The notes below the pieces were generated by a model. That model ran no database searches. It was given only the letters and a program-made list of their open reading frames with translations, and was not told the origin of the DNA. Positions 44,052 through 53,514 of a DNA stretch of 64,000 bases are shown here, one piece after another. This DNA is from DATFVA01 sp963774455 (GTDB taxonomy: Bacteria; Bacteroidota; Ignavibacteria; Ignavibacteriales; Ignavibacteriaceae), in assembly GCA_963774455.1 (NCBI GenBank), contig CAVZFD010000005.1, positions 248,001-312,000 of the forward strand. Direction: 5' to 3'. Numbering within the stretch: position 1 is the first letter of the stretch; each line of letters begins with the position of its first letter. The position numbers and the translations under genes are program-made.

Positions 44052-44882
44052 ATGAAAAAATTGATATATTACCCATTGATACTCTTAACCTCTTTATTTC
44101 TTTACTCCTGCGGAGTAAACGATCCATACCAGACAGTCGATAATACACCTCCGGCCGTACCAACAGGAATTACGGTTCTGAACGGTGACAGCCGTGTGGA
44201 TCTTTCCTGGAATAATAATTATGATCGTGATCTGTCAGGCTATAATGTCTATTATTCTGACAGCTATGAAGGCAAATACACTTTAATCGGTTCCACCAGT
44301 GAAAATTATTTTGTTGATTATGATGCGGTTAACGGGGAGACCGTATATTATGCAGTTACCGCTTATGATTATAATGGAAATGAGAGTGAACTGAGTTTTG
44401 ACGTTATCTATGCGATTCCGAGACCAGAGGGATACGATCAGTCTATTTTTGATTACCGTGCTTTCCCCGATATGGCAGGATATACTTTCAACGATTACAG
44501 TGTGGTTCCTTATGATGACGAAACAGCAGATTTCTTCTTTGAAAATTACCAGGGTACGTATTATCTGGATGTATGGGATGATTCCGATATTCAGGATATG
44601 GGTCTAACTCAGGATATCTGGGATATTCCTTATGCACCTGACGGAGGCTGGAGTTCTACCAAAGACGAAATTGCCATGGTCGGACATACTTATGTAATCT
44701 GGACCTGGGACAACCATTACGCAAAAGTAAGAGTGTCGGCTATATCTCCTAACAGAATTGTATTTGACTGGTCTTTCCAGTTGGTAAAAGGAAACCGTAT
44801 GCTTAAACCAAGAACACCTGCCAGTGAGAGAAAAGAATTAAGCAGACCCCAAACGAGGACTATTGCAGCAGTTTCAGAATAA
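44052..44882 (+). CDS. Fibronectin type III lipoprotein
   Basis: 276 residues. SPII signal with lipobox LYSC (Cys20). Residues about 33-125 form one Fn3 domain: PPAVPTGITVLNGDSRVDLSW, then SGYNVYYSDSYEG and the end YAVTAYDYNGNES. The remaining half is an aromatic- and Asp-rich domain (YTFNDYSVVPYDDETADFFF; WTWDNHYAKVRV) that I do not recognise and that looks all-beta. Probably surface-exposed or periplasmic and involved in binding. The gene is monocistronic and is followed by an array of dispersed repeats. Confidence 0.8.
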   Translation: MKKLIYYPLILLTSLFLYSCGVNDPYQTVDNTPPAVPTGITVLNGDSRVDLSWNNNYDRDLSGYNVYYSDSYEGKYTLIGSTSENYFVDYDAVNGETVYYAVTAYDYNGNESELSFDVIYAIPRPEGYDQSIFDYRAFPDMAGYTFNDYSVVPYDDETADFFFENYQGTYYLDVWDDSDIQDMGLTQDIWDIPYAPDGGWSSTKDEIAMVGHTYVIWTWDNHYAKVRVSAISPNRIVFDWSFQLVKGNRMLKPRTPASERKELSRPQTRTIAAVSE

Positions 44883-45080
44883 GGAAAGGATTGGTTCGCT
44901 TGGAGATTGCTTCGCTCGAAGACTCGATGACAATGATAGAAGGATTCGCTTGCAATGACGAATGGTAGAGGACTCGGATGAGGAAAGGATTGCTTCGCAC
45001 GAGGACTGGGTCGCAATGACAAAGGATTGAGGACTGGCTTGCACTGACGAATGCTGGAGGACTCGCTCGAAATGACAAAT
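44883..45080. repeat. Cluster of about six degenerate GATTGCTTCGC/AATGAC units
   Basis: The gap of about 200 bases consists almost wholly of imperfect units such as ggattgcttcgcacgaggac, tcgcaatgacaaaggattg, aggactggcttgcactgacg and aggactcgctcgaaatgaca. The unit core is GGATT(G)CTTCGC...GCAATGAC, the same as at 530-598. Units are in one orientation with variable length (about 25-60 bases). No coding frame is supported. Confidence 0.75.
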
Positions 45081-45125
45081 GTATAGATTTACTTTAGAAG
45101 AATGATTAAATTGCGGCTGAATAAA

Positions 45126-45569
45126 ATGAAGAAAAGTTTTTACATAGTATTAAGCCTTCTCTGCCTGAACTTTGTTGACTCCGCTTATTCCCAGAATTTC
45201 AATTCAAATTCACAAAAGGATACACAAAGTGAAAGCTACAGAATCTTTACGGAAATCAGCAGTGGAATAGCTAAGCAGGATATGGAATCTGTAGCCAGGT
45301 ATTTTTCTTCACAAACTTATTTAAGTTTGTCAAACGGAATCAGCGGCTATTACAGTTCTAACCAGGCTTATTACGTACTGGAAGATTTCTTTAAGGTGTA
45401 CAGGGTAACTGCTTTCAGATTTGACAACATTCAAGCTGATCCCAATAATCCATACGCTACCGGGGAATATCAGTTCGAATACCGCGGCAAAAGAGATCAG
45501 GCGCAGGTATATATTGCGTTAAAGAAAACAGGTAAAAACTGGAAGATTTCACAGATTACAATTAATTAA
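45126..45569 (+). CDS. Secreted DUF4783 protein
   Basis: 147 residues from ATG 45126, which directly begins a Sec signal peptide (MKKSFYIVLSLLCLNFVDSAYS). An in-frame ATG eight codons earlier lacks usable ribosome-binding distance. The mature part matches DUF4783 (NTF2-like fold): IFTEISSGIAKQDMESVARYF, YYVLEDFFKVY, and the C-terminal strands VYIALKKTGKNWKISQITI. The family is periplasmic and of unknown role. Its TAA overlaps the ATG of a very large histidine kinase by one base, so both are co-translated and may be functionally linked. Confidence 0.82.
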   Translation: MKKSFYIVLSLLCLNFVDSAYSQNFNSNSQKDTQSESYRIFTEISSGIAKQDMESVARYFSSQTYLSLSNGISGYYSSNQAYYVLEDFFKVYRVTAFRFDNIQADPNNPYATGEYQFEYRGKRDQAQVYIALKKTGKNWKISQITIN

Positions 45570-48500
45570 TGCCGAAAAAGATTTTGCAGACATTTGAAGG
45601 CGATAGGAAGTATTTTGCTATCGTCTTTTTTATTTTACTTCTGATCCTTATATCCGGAATATTAACTCCTGTGTATATCCGGTATACCGAAAACGAATGG
45701 CCCGGGAAACTCACTGAAAAAATCCAGGATATTGAATCTTCAGTTAATTCCATCCTGAAGCAGAAAGAAGCCAGCCTGCTGTCAACCTCTTCCGTTCTGC
45801 ATAAAAAGTTGAAGACCACTCTAAGTCCCGGTAACTCCTCATACGGGGCACTTATAAACCTTGTCAACGATGACAAGTACAATGATTATTCAATTGAGAT
45901 ACTCGCTCCTAACGGCAGGATGATAGCCTGGAACAGATCAATAGCAATCAGCCAGGATGAGATATTTCCGCTGAGCTTCCCTGTTGGTGAGACCCATTTT
46001 TATAAGGGTGATTTAACTACTTATCTTACTGTTACGGATACAGTTCGGATTGAGAATGATCTTTTCTACTTCCTGGTTAGTCTTCCGGTTGAAAAGGACT
46101 ACTCTCTTCAGAACCAATATTATAATGAGTTGAATTTCACGAAGGAGATCTCCGAGAGATTCCTAACACAGTTCGATGTAAATTATAATCCATTTACACC
46201 CAAATCCAAAGATGGAAGAAGATACTCTTTCGAGCTAATCAACAACAAAGACAGTAAAATAGGCACGGTCAGTTTCTTTAAGCCCGGTCTTGATACATAC
46301 ATTAGTTCTATTCAGAATATAACCAGCCAGTTTCAATCAGTGCTTGTCGCCCTGGCTTTATTTTTCATCGCTTTCGGATTCAGGAAGGAATTCAAAAGTA
46401 TTAAATACCGCTCAGTCAGACTGCTGGTTTTTATCATCTACTGCAGTCTATTCAGAGCTGTCATCTATATTGTAGGATTCCCATCAAATCTTCTGGAAGG
46501 ACCTATTGTTGATCCTGCAAATTTCTCATCCGCCTTCGGCTGGGGAATTGTAAAATCCCCTGTAGAACTCATTATATCCTCTCTTTTCATTCTCGTTGTA
46601 AGTTTACGTGCCTACCTTTATGTAATTAATTTCATCAGCGATCCCCTTTCGGTCAAATATAAAAGATATCCACTTTTTGCATTTTTATTTATACCCTTCG
46701 CGCTTCTTTTCTTTATGACCTTCCGCGGATTATTTGCTTCAATGAAGAGCGTAATTTTTGATTCAACTTTACGATATTTCCAGGAAGCAAACCTGATACC
46801 GGATTTTATATTCCTTGTAATGAATTTTGCTATTCTGCTTATAGGTTTATCAATAGTCCTTTTTCTTCTTTCATATTTTCTCCTCCTATTCTTCACAATA
46901 CCGGAAGAGGATGAGAGGAAAAGACGCTTAAGCTTCTTTTTCTGTCTTGCCGGGTTCGGGATGTCAGGATTCCTTTTTATTTATTTCCAGCATGAGCCCC
47001 TGATAAATTATACTCTTGGTTTTGTATTTATACTCCTCGTTTTTCTTGTGCTCTATTATATATTATTCCACAGGCTCAACTCACTTTACAATTTTGTTTA
47101 TGCAACTTTGGCGGCCTCTGTTATCAGCATTACACTGCTTAACTATTATAATCTTCAGCTGGAGAAAGAGTCGCTCAAGACAAGCGCACTTGAGATTAAC
47201 CGTCCCGACGACAACCTTCTTCATTTCCTCCTTAATAAAACACTTACCGAGGCATTGGATAACCAGGAGGTCAGGAATTCATTTTATCTGCTGAACACTA
47301 ATTACAATTCCCTTGCCTTCATTATCTGGAGCAACAGCTCTCTACAGCGCGAATCAATAAATTCAGCGGTAATTATTTATGATAAGGATATGCAGCAGAT
47401 CGGCAGGTTCGGTATAGGAATAAGGAATGATTTCAGGATGCCCGCACAGCTCGTTAATTATACGGGCAAGGAGCCGGAAATCGTAGAAATGGCGGCAGAG
47501 TCGGGTCCCGCCGGAAAAATATTTGCAGGTATTGTACCGGTTAAAGAGAGAGGAATAATTACCGGTTATATCGGCGCTGTTCTGAACTTCACTCTTCAGA
47601 ACTGGGGAGCCAGGAATATTCCGGATTTCCTTGAATCAAAAAAGAACATCATAAACTCGGTTCTTGATGTACGCCAACTCAAGATCTTCGAATTCAGGAA
47701 TACAAGCTTGATCCAGGTTTATGGAGATATTTATCCTTCGCGCGATCAATATCAGTCTATTATAAATGCTGAATTTTCCCAGGAAAATGAAGCCTGGATG
47801 ACGATAAATCTGAATGGCGAAAATTATTTTACCTATGCATTAAAAACGAATGAAGACGGGAATAATATAATCACTTCTGTTTCTCTCGTCGAAAAACATA
47901 TTACATGGAATCTGTTCAATTTCTTCAAGGTATTCCTTGTACACAGCATCTTTATCCTGTTATTATTTATTGTGTTCTTCATAATCACATTTTCTGAATT
48001 TAAGTACAGCTTCAGAACCCAGCTGCTGATAGCTTTTCTCATTATATCAATAATCCCCGTTATAATTCTTGCGATATATAACCGGCAGGTAGTAGCCGAC
48101 AGGAGTCAGGCCGCCGTATTCAACGAACTGAACGAGAGATCGAATTATCTTGAGAACCATGTCCGCTCCCAGGTTGAAAATAACGGGCAAAAATCAATTG
48201 AGCAGGCTTTCGAAAATGCAGGAAGGGAGCTCAGGATCTCATTTTCAGTCTATGACAATACTAACCAGCTATACAGTTCGAGGAGTCAGTTCTACCAGGC
48301 AGGACTTTTTGATAAAAAGCTTGATTCAGATGTATATTACCATCTCAACTACCTGAGCTACAGGGAATATCTTACTAAAGAGAGAATTGAGAACTATACT
48401 TATGATTCCTTTTATAAGAAAATATCTCTCGATGGAAAAGATTTCACCATCGGCGTTAATGATGCATTTAATAAGGTTCACCTTGGCTTTTCACCAATAG

Positions 48501-49411
48501 ATGTGGATGTTTTCCTTTTCGGTGTGTATTCTTTCGCTACGATCCTTATAATCATCATCAGCACTATCCTGGCGAATAAAATATCCTCACCTATAAGAAG
48601 ACTTACAAGGGCAACAGATTCGGTTGCTCACGGTGATCTTAACGTCCAGCTCGATCTAAATGAGCGCGGAGAGGTTAGAGAACTGCTTGAAGGATTTAAT
48701 TCAATGACCCAGGAACTCAAGCGTAATGAAATTGAGATGGCCGAGCTTGAGAGAGAAAATGCCTGGAAAGAAATGGCAAAGCAGGTAGCTCACGAAATAA
48801 AAAATCCTTTAACTCCAATGAAGCTTGCTGTTCAGCAATTAATCATCTCTTATAAAGATAAAAACAAAAATTTCGATACTATATTTGAAAAGGTTTCAGG
48901 AACAGTATTAAACCAGATAGATAACCTTAACGTTATTGCATCAGAATTCTCAAGGTTTGCAAGGATGCCTAATTTTAAACTTGAGACAATGGATATAATT
49001 CCTGTTATAAAAAACGCACTTGATCTGTTTATTGAAGAGAATGTTAACATTGAATTTTCTACGGGACTTAATGAGGCTGTTGTGGAAACCGACAAGTTCC
49101 AGCTGAGGCGGCTGATCATAAATATGATCAGAAATTCGATACAGGCAGAGGCGCAGAACATAAATTTATCACTTAAAAATGATGAAGATTTTTTTATACT
49201 TATCATAGATGATGACGGAAAAGGAATTGAACTACAGCACCGGGAAAAAATATTTGATCCCGGTTATACTACAAAGGAAAGAGGAATGGGTATAGGACTT
49301 AAACTTTCCAAAAGATTTATTGAAGGGATCAGCGGCACGATATCTCTTGCTGACAAAAAAGACAAAGGGACAAAATTCCGAATTTCAATTCCCCGGAAAC
49401 AAAACAGTTAA
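45569..49411 (+). CDS. Very large membrane sensor histidine kinase
   Basis: 1280 residues. One membrane helix (about 15-35) and a periplasmic part come first. A block of about seven to eight membrane helices (about 245-525) follows, then a second extracytoplasmic part, further helices (about 790-840), another sensor-like segment and a last helix before HAMP (IRRLTRATDSVAHGDL). The H box is AHEIKNPL with His1075, the N box NMIRNSIQAEA, the G boxes DDDGKGIEL and GMGIGLKLSKRF. This is NtrY-like in the kinase part. No response regulator is adjacent. Translationally coupled to the DUF4783 gene upstream; AddA-type gene follows after 12 bases. Confidence 0.9.
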   Translation: MPKKILQTFEGDRKYFAIVFFILLLILISGILTPVYIRYTENEWPGKLTEKIQDIESSVNSILKQKEASLLSTSSVLHKKLKTTLSPGNSSYGALINLVNDDKYNDYSIEILAPNGRMIAWNRSIAISQDEIFPLSFPVGETHFYKGDLTTYLTVTDTVRIENDLFYFLVSLPVEKDYSLQNQYYNELNFTKEISERFLTQFDVNYNPFTPKSKDGRRYSFELINNKDSKIGTVSFFKPGLDTYISSIQNITSQFQSVLVALALFFIAFGFRKEFKSIKYRSVRLLVFIIYCSLFRAVIYIVGFPSNLLEGPIVDPANFSSAFGWGIVKSPVELIISSLFILVVSLRAYLYVINFISDPLSVKYKRYPLFAFLFIPFALLFFMTFRGLFASMKSVIFDSTLRYFQEANLIPDFIFLVMNFAILLIGLSIVLFLLSYFLLLFFTIPEEDERKRRLSFFFCLAGFGMSGFLFIYFQHEPLINYTLGFVFILLVFLVLYYILFHRLNSLYNFVYATLAASVISITLLNYYNLQLEKESLKTSALEINRPDDNLLHFLLNKTLTEALDNQEVRNSFYLLNTNYNSLAFIIWSNSSLQRESINSAVIIYDKDMQQIGRFGIGIRNDFRMPAQLVNYTGKEPEIVEMAAESGPAGKIFAGIVPVKERGIITGYIGAVLNFTLQNWGARNIPDFLESKKNIINSVLDVRQLKIFEFRNTSLIQVYGDIYPSRDQYQSIINAEFSQENEAWMTINLNGENYFTYALKTNEDGNNIITSVSLVEKHITWNLFNFFKVFLVHSIFILLLFIVFFIITFSEFKYSFRTQLLIAFLIISIIPVIILAIYNRQVVADRSQAAVFNELNERSNYLENHVRSQVENNGQKSIEQAFENAGRELRISFSVYDNTNQLYSSRSQFYQAGLFDKKLDSDVYYHLNYLSYREYLTKERIENYTYDSFYKKISLDGKDFTIGVNDAFNKVHLGFSPIDVDVFLFGVYSFATILIIIISTILANKISSPIRRLTRATDSVAHGDLNVQLDLNERGEVRELLEGFNSMTQELKRNEIEMAELERENAWKEMAKQVAHEIKNPLTPMKLAVQQLIISYKDKNKNFDTIFEKVSGTVLNQIDNLNVIASEFSRFARMPNFKLETMDIIPVIKNALDLFIEENVNIEFSTGLNEAVVETDKFQLRRLIINMIRNSIQAEAQNINLSLKNDEDFFILIIDDDGKGIELQHREKIFDPGYTTKERGMGIGLKLSKRFIEGISGTISLADKKDKGTKFRISIPRKQNS

Positions 49412-49423
49412 TTATTTTATTTA

Positions 49424-52400
49424 ATGGATCTACTTACTACACATCAGCAGAAGGCTCTTAATTTTAAAGACCATATTTCCCTAACCGCAAATGCCGGTTC
49501 AGGAAAAACATTTGTGCTTTCCCGTCGATACGTGGAAATTGCTCTTGCTCAGAATGGTTCAATCGGGCAGATAGCGGCTATTACTTTTACGGATAAGGCC
49601 GCAAGTGAGCTTTATAAAAAAATTGCTGAATATATTGAAAGCCGGTTTAATAACTCCGATAACACGGAAGAAAAAAAGCTGCTGAACCGTATAAGAAGAC
49701 AACTTGTATCAGCTAATATTTCTACAATCCATTCTTTTTGCATTGATATACTAAAGCAGTTCCCGGTAGAAGCAGGACTTGACGCAAATTTCCAGTCGAT
49801 TGATGAAATAACCTCAGGCGAATTGATAGAACTTTCCGTGGAAGAAGTCTTAAGAGAATCCCTTTCTGGGGCTTCAGCTAAAGATGATGCAAAATACCTT
49901 GTAAGATTTTTCAAGTCGAGACTTATCCTTGCTTCACAATTACGATCCCTGGTGAAAGAACGAAAAAAAGTACTGGACATACGCGAAAGTATATACAGCA
50001 AAAACATAAATGAGATACACACTTTCTTCCACGAAGCCTTTCAAAAAACTGCAGGTATCCTCCTTCAAATTGGTGAGGAGGACTTTATCAATGCTATAAC
50101 GCTGATAAATGATACGGTTTTATCGGTGAAGGGAAATAATGAAAAAGCACTGGTGATAAGACCTCTGATCCAGGATTTTAAGAATGAAACTGACCCGGGG
50201 AAAAAAATCAGAATACTTGAGCTTATCAGAGCTTCGGGATTTACTAAGCGCTGTGAGGTAAGGAAGCCGGGCTATTTTGCTAACGGTATGAGAGACGGTT
50301 TGTCGAATATAATCGCGGACGCCGAAAAATATGTACGGGAAGTATCTAAACTGAAGTGTGATGAAAATAGTGAGCAAAGAGAGCTGAGTCTGGCCAGGTT
50401 CGGCAAATCTATTATTTACCTCTTTAATCTTTGCAATGAAAGATATGAAACTAAAAAAAGGGAAAACGGCTACCTCGACTATGAAGACATCCTGATTTTG
50501 ACAAAAAATCTCCTGAAGATTCAATCAGTGAAAGCAGAGCTTTCACGTAAATTCAGGTACATTATGGTTGACGAATACCAGGATACCAATGAGATCCAGT
50601 ACCAGATTTTCCTACCGATACTCGACCATCTCAGGGAGGGTAACCTTTTTGTTGTCGGAGATGAAAAGCAGAGTATATATATGTTCCGGGATGCAGATCT
50701 CGAGGTTTTCAGAACAACTAAAGAACAAATAAGCGGTGCATCGGGAGAGAAATCATTATTAAGCCTGCCGGAGAGTTTCAGGATGGCTCCCGGTATCTGC
50801 CTTTTTGTAAATAAGCTTTTTAGAAATCTTTTTTCGGATCCTAATGATCTTTTTAACGAGGTTAACCATTCCGACCTTGTTTGTGCAAAAGATGAAGATA
50901 CAGACAGTCTGGTCGAAATAATTATCGGTGCTCCCGCTGACGGTGATAATGATGAATCGGAAGCTCCGGATGAAGCCGAATTAACGGCGCGCAGAATAAT
51001 TTCGCTGGTCAAGGGAAAAGACGATAACAGAGAATTAAACTGGAAAGATATTGCTGTTCTTGTCAGGAAAAGGAAATCATTTACCTCTCTTGAAAAAGTA
51101 TTTATTGAAAACAATATACCTTTCAGCATTGTGGGGGGAAAGGGATTTTACCAGCGTCAATCAGTCTATGATATTTACAACTATTTCTCATTCCTGCTGG
51201 ACCACAGGAATGATACAGCCCTTGTCGGGATCCTGCGTTCACCTTTCTTTAATGTTCCTGACAACCGTATTTATGAACTCTCGCTTTGCGAGGGAAAAAC
51301 GCTGTGGGAAAAGCTCTTAAAAACTTGTTCATCGGATCAGGATTCTCTGAAAATATGCAGGAAGTTAAAATCTCACCTGGAACGGGCTAGAGTTTTTAAT
51401 GCTCCGGGAATGCTGAGGAGGATTTTAAGTGAAAGTCCCTACCTGGCAGTCCTTGCTCAAAAAGCTTCAGGTCAGCAGGAAATTGCAAACATTGACAAGC
51501 TAGTAAAGCTGACCATCCACTTTCAGGCTAAAGGGTTCAAAACCATGTATGATTACGTTGACTTTCTGAAGAACTCAATTGAAGAAATGGAAGATGAGGC
51601 ACAGGCTGCGATTGCAGATGAATCTGATTCAGTTAAGATCATGACCCTCCACCAGGCAAAAGGACTGGAGTATCCTGCTGTTTTCATTTATAATGCCCAT
51701 GAGACAACATCCGTGGACCGGGTAAAGAAGGGAAGTGTCCAGATCGATAAGAATTACGGTCTTCTTACTAAGGTCCCGGTTAATAACGATTATTTCAGCG
51801 AATATGGATCCGCTCCCATCAGCTCACTCTATGATTATATTTCAGCAAAAAAAGAAGCAGCGGAATTGAAAAGACTGTTTTATGTGGGAGCGACCCGTGC
51901 AAAGAATTACTTATTTATAAGCGCTGAGCAGAATGATAACTACAATGCAGGTTCGTTTATGGGTCTTCTGAACGAAGGATTAAACATTGATTTCACACAG
52001 GACAGGTTCGAATTCAGCGACCAGCTTCAATTCATTAAAATTGAAGGGGGCAAATTCGAAGATTTTTCAAGGGCGCTAAGTGGAGAAATAAAGATTATCC
52101 GGAATGTAGATGAAACAATCATTAGATCAGTAAATGATTCTGAATCAACACCGGCTTCTAAAATAATGATCGGTGGAACAGCAGATTATCCTAAAGGTGA
52201 AGTTATATCTGCGACACGTTTTGCAACTTTCAGGCAATGTCCTCTTAAATATAAACTTACCTTTGAACTGGAAACATCGGAATTGATGAAGAATTTCATA
52301 AAATCTCTTTCAGAAAGAAGGCAAAATAAATCCCGTCCGGAATTAAATTCAAAGGAAAAATCAGCTGAAGAACAATATAATGGAAAACCGATCATATCGG

Positions 52401-53023
52401 CTGAATGGAAAGGAAGTATCACCCATAAAATACTGCAGAAAGAAAATCTCAAAATTTCTCAGGCCGAAATTGAAAAAATAATACGATCTGAATACTATCC
52501 TGAAGCCCCGGGAGACCTCGCCTCTCTGGGTCAGGAAATATCCGATAAACTTTCAGAGTTATTCAGTTCTGATATCTATAAAAAGCTCTCTGCCTATAAA
52601 AAGTCTTACACTGAATATGAAATATATGTTAACGACGGGGATTATTTTCTTCACGGTATACTTGATAAGCTTATAATTGACGGAAACAAAGCAATCATTA
52701 TTGATTATAAAACAGACTCAATAAAGAGGGAAGAAATTTGTGACCGTGCGTCACTATATTTCCATCAATTGAAATTTTATTCCTATATTGTAAGTCATTA
52801 CTTTAAAGAAATAACATCCTTTGAACTCAGGATAATTTTTATCAATTTTCCGGGGGAGGACGTTAAAGAAATTATCGGCCTCGATGAAGCAGAAGCGTTC
52901 GGTGAGCAGATAAGGGATATGGTACATCAGATAAGACTTAATAAATTTGATCAGAATTTATCTCATTGCAGGGATTGTAATTTCTCAATAAATAATTCAA
53001 ACTGTATAATTGAGCGGGCGTAA
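49424..53023 (+). CDS. AddA/RecB-type UvrD helicase with C-terminal nuclease domain
   Basis: 1199 residues. Superfamily 1 helicase motifs: Walker A ANAGSGKT with Lys28, ITFTDKAASEL (Ia), VDEYQDTN (II), VVGDEKQSIYMFRDAD (III), IMTLHQAKGLEYPAVF (V) and RLFYVGATRAKNYLF (VI). The C-terminal PD-(D/E)XK nuclease has IIIDYKTDS with Asp1094 and Lys1096, plus a Cys-containing end (CRDCNFS). This fits the AddA subunit of AddAB, which processes double-strand breaks for recombination. The partner AddB is not next to it in this window. Confidence 0.9.
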   Translation: MDLLTTHQQKALNFKDHISLTANAGSGKTFVLSRRYVEIALAQNGSIGQIAAITFTDKAASELYKKIAEYIESRFNNSDNTEEKKLLNRIRRQLVSANISTIHSFCIDILKQFPVEAGLDANFQSIDEITSGELIELSVEEVLRESLSGASAKDDAKYLVRFFKSRLILASQLRSLVKERKKVLDIRESIYSKNINEIHTFFHEAFQKTAGILLQIGEEDFINAITLINDTVLSVKGNNEKALVIRPLIQDFKNETDPGKKIRILELIRASGFTKRCEVRKPGYFANGMRDGLSNIIADAEKYVREVSKLKCDENSEQRELSLARFGKSIIYLFNLCNERYETKKRENGYLDYEDILILTKNLLKIQSVKAELSRKFRYIMVDEYQDTNEIQYQIFLPILDHLREGNLFVVGDEKQSIYMFRDADLEVFRTTKEQISGASGEKSLLSLPESFRMAPGICLFVNKLFRNLFSDPNDLFNEVNHSDLVCAKDEDTDSLVEIIIGAPADGDNDESEAPDEAELTARRIISLVKGKDDNRELNWKDIAVLVRKRKSFTSLEKVFIENNIPFSIVGGKGFYQRQSVYDIYNYFSFLLDHRNDTALVGILRSPFFNVPDNRIYELSLCEGKTLWEKLLKTCSSDQDSLKICRKLKSHLERARVFNAPGMLRRILSESPYLAVLAQKASGQQEIANIDKLVKLTIHFQAKGFKTMYDYVDFLKNSIEEMEDEAQAAIADESDSVKIMTLHQAKGLEYPAVFIYNAHETTSVDRVKKGSVQIDKNYGLLTKVPVNNDYFSEYGSAPISSLYDYISAKKEAAELKRLFYVGATRAKNYLFISAEQNDNYNAGSFMGLLNEGLNIDFTQDRFEFSDQLQFIKIEGGKFEDFSRALSGEIKIIRNVDETIIRSVNDSESTPASKIMIGGTADYPKGEVISATRFATFRQCPLKYKLTFELETSELMKNFIKSLSERRQNKSRPELNSKEKSAEEQYNGKPIISAEWKGSITHKILQKENLKISQAEIEKIIRSEYYPEAPGDLASLGQEISDKLSELFSSDIYKKLSAYKKSYTEYEIYVNDGDYFLHGILDKLIIDGNKAIIIDYKTDSIKREEICDRASLYFHQLKFYSYIVSHYFKEITSFELRIIFINFPGEDVKEIIGLDEAEAFGEQIRDMVHQIRLNKFDQNLSHCRDCNFSINNSNCIIERA

Positions 53024-53054
53024 ATAATGTCCAAAGATAACAGAATGGTTTAAA

Positions 53055-53513
53055 ATGCACAGAAAAATCTCATATATACGCGACCTGGAAACAATTGAAA
53101 AAGAACTAAACGATAGTTCCGGGGGTATCCTCGCTTTTAATGTTGACGGCGAGAGGGCAATGCAGTTCACAACAACCTTTTTATATCTTGATAAAAACAT
53201 CTATTTATTCCTTGATAAGGACGATGAGGTTTATGAGAAGTTACATTTTAACAGTCCTGTAAGTTTTACTATTATAAAAGACGAAAGGTTGAAGAAAAAC
53301 AGGTCGAAAGAAGACAGCTATTATTTGTTTTCGGCAACAGTGAGTGGTTTAATTAAAATAGTTGACGAGAAAAAGACAATCGATGATATTAAGGAAAAAT
53401 ATCTTTCAAAATATTCCCTTAAAAAAGAGATTGAAACCAAAAAATCGCAGACTAAAGAACTGGTTATAATTGATTCGGAAGAAATTCAGGCTGCCGAGGA
53501 AGAAGGTCTTTAG
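53055..53513 (+). CDS. Pyridoxamine 5'-phosphate oxidase-like (FMN split-barrel) protein
   Basis: 152 residues. The strand order (GGILAFNVDGERAMQFTTTFLYLDKNIYLFLD, NSPVSFTIIKD, YYLFSATVSGLIKIVDE) resembles FMN-binding split-barrel proteins, but the match is by eye and the phosphate-binding residues are not certain. The C-terminal third is Lys/Glu-rich and helical. It follows the AddA-type gene after 31 bases and ends directly before the GTG start of the amidase gene, so it is probably in the same operon. Confidence 0.6.
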   Translation: MHRKISYIRDLETIEKELNDSSGGILAFNVDGERAMQFTTTFLYLDKNIYLFLDKDDEVYEKLHFNSPVSFTIIKDERLKKNRSKEDSYYLFSATVSGLIKIVDEKKTIDDIKEKYLSKYSLKKEIETKKSQTKELVIIDSEEIQAAEEEGL

Positions 53514-53514
53514 T

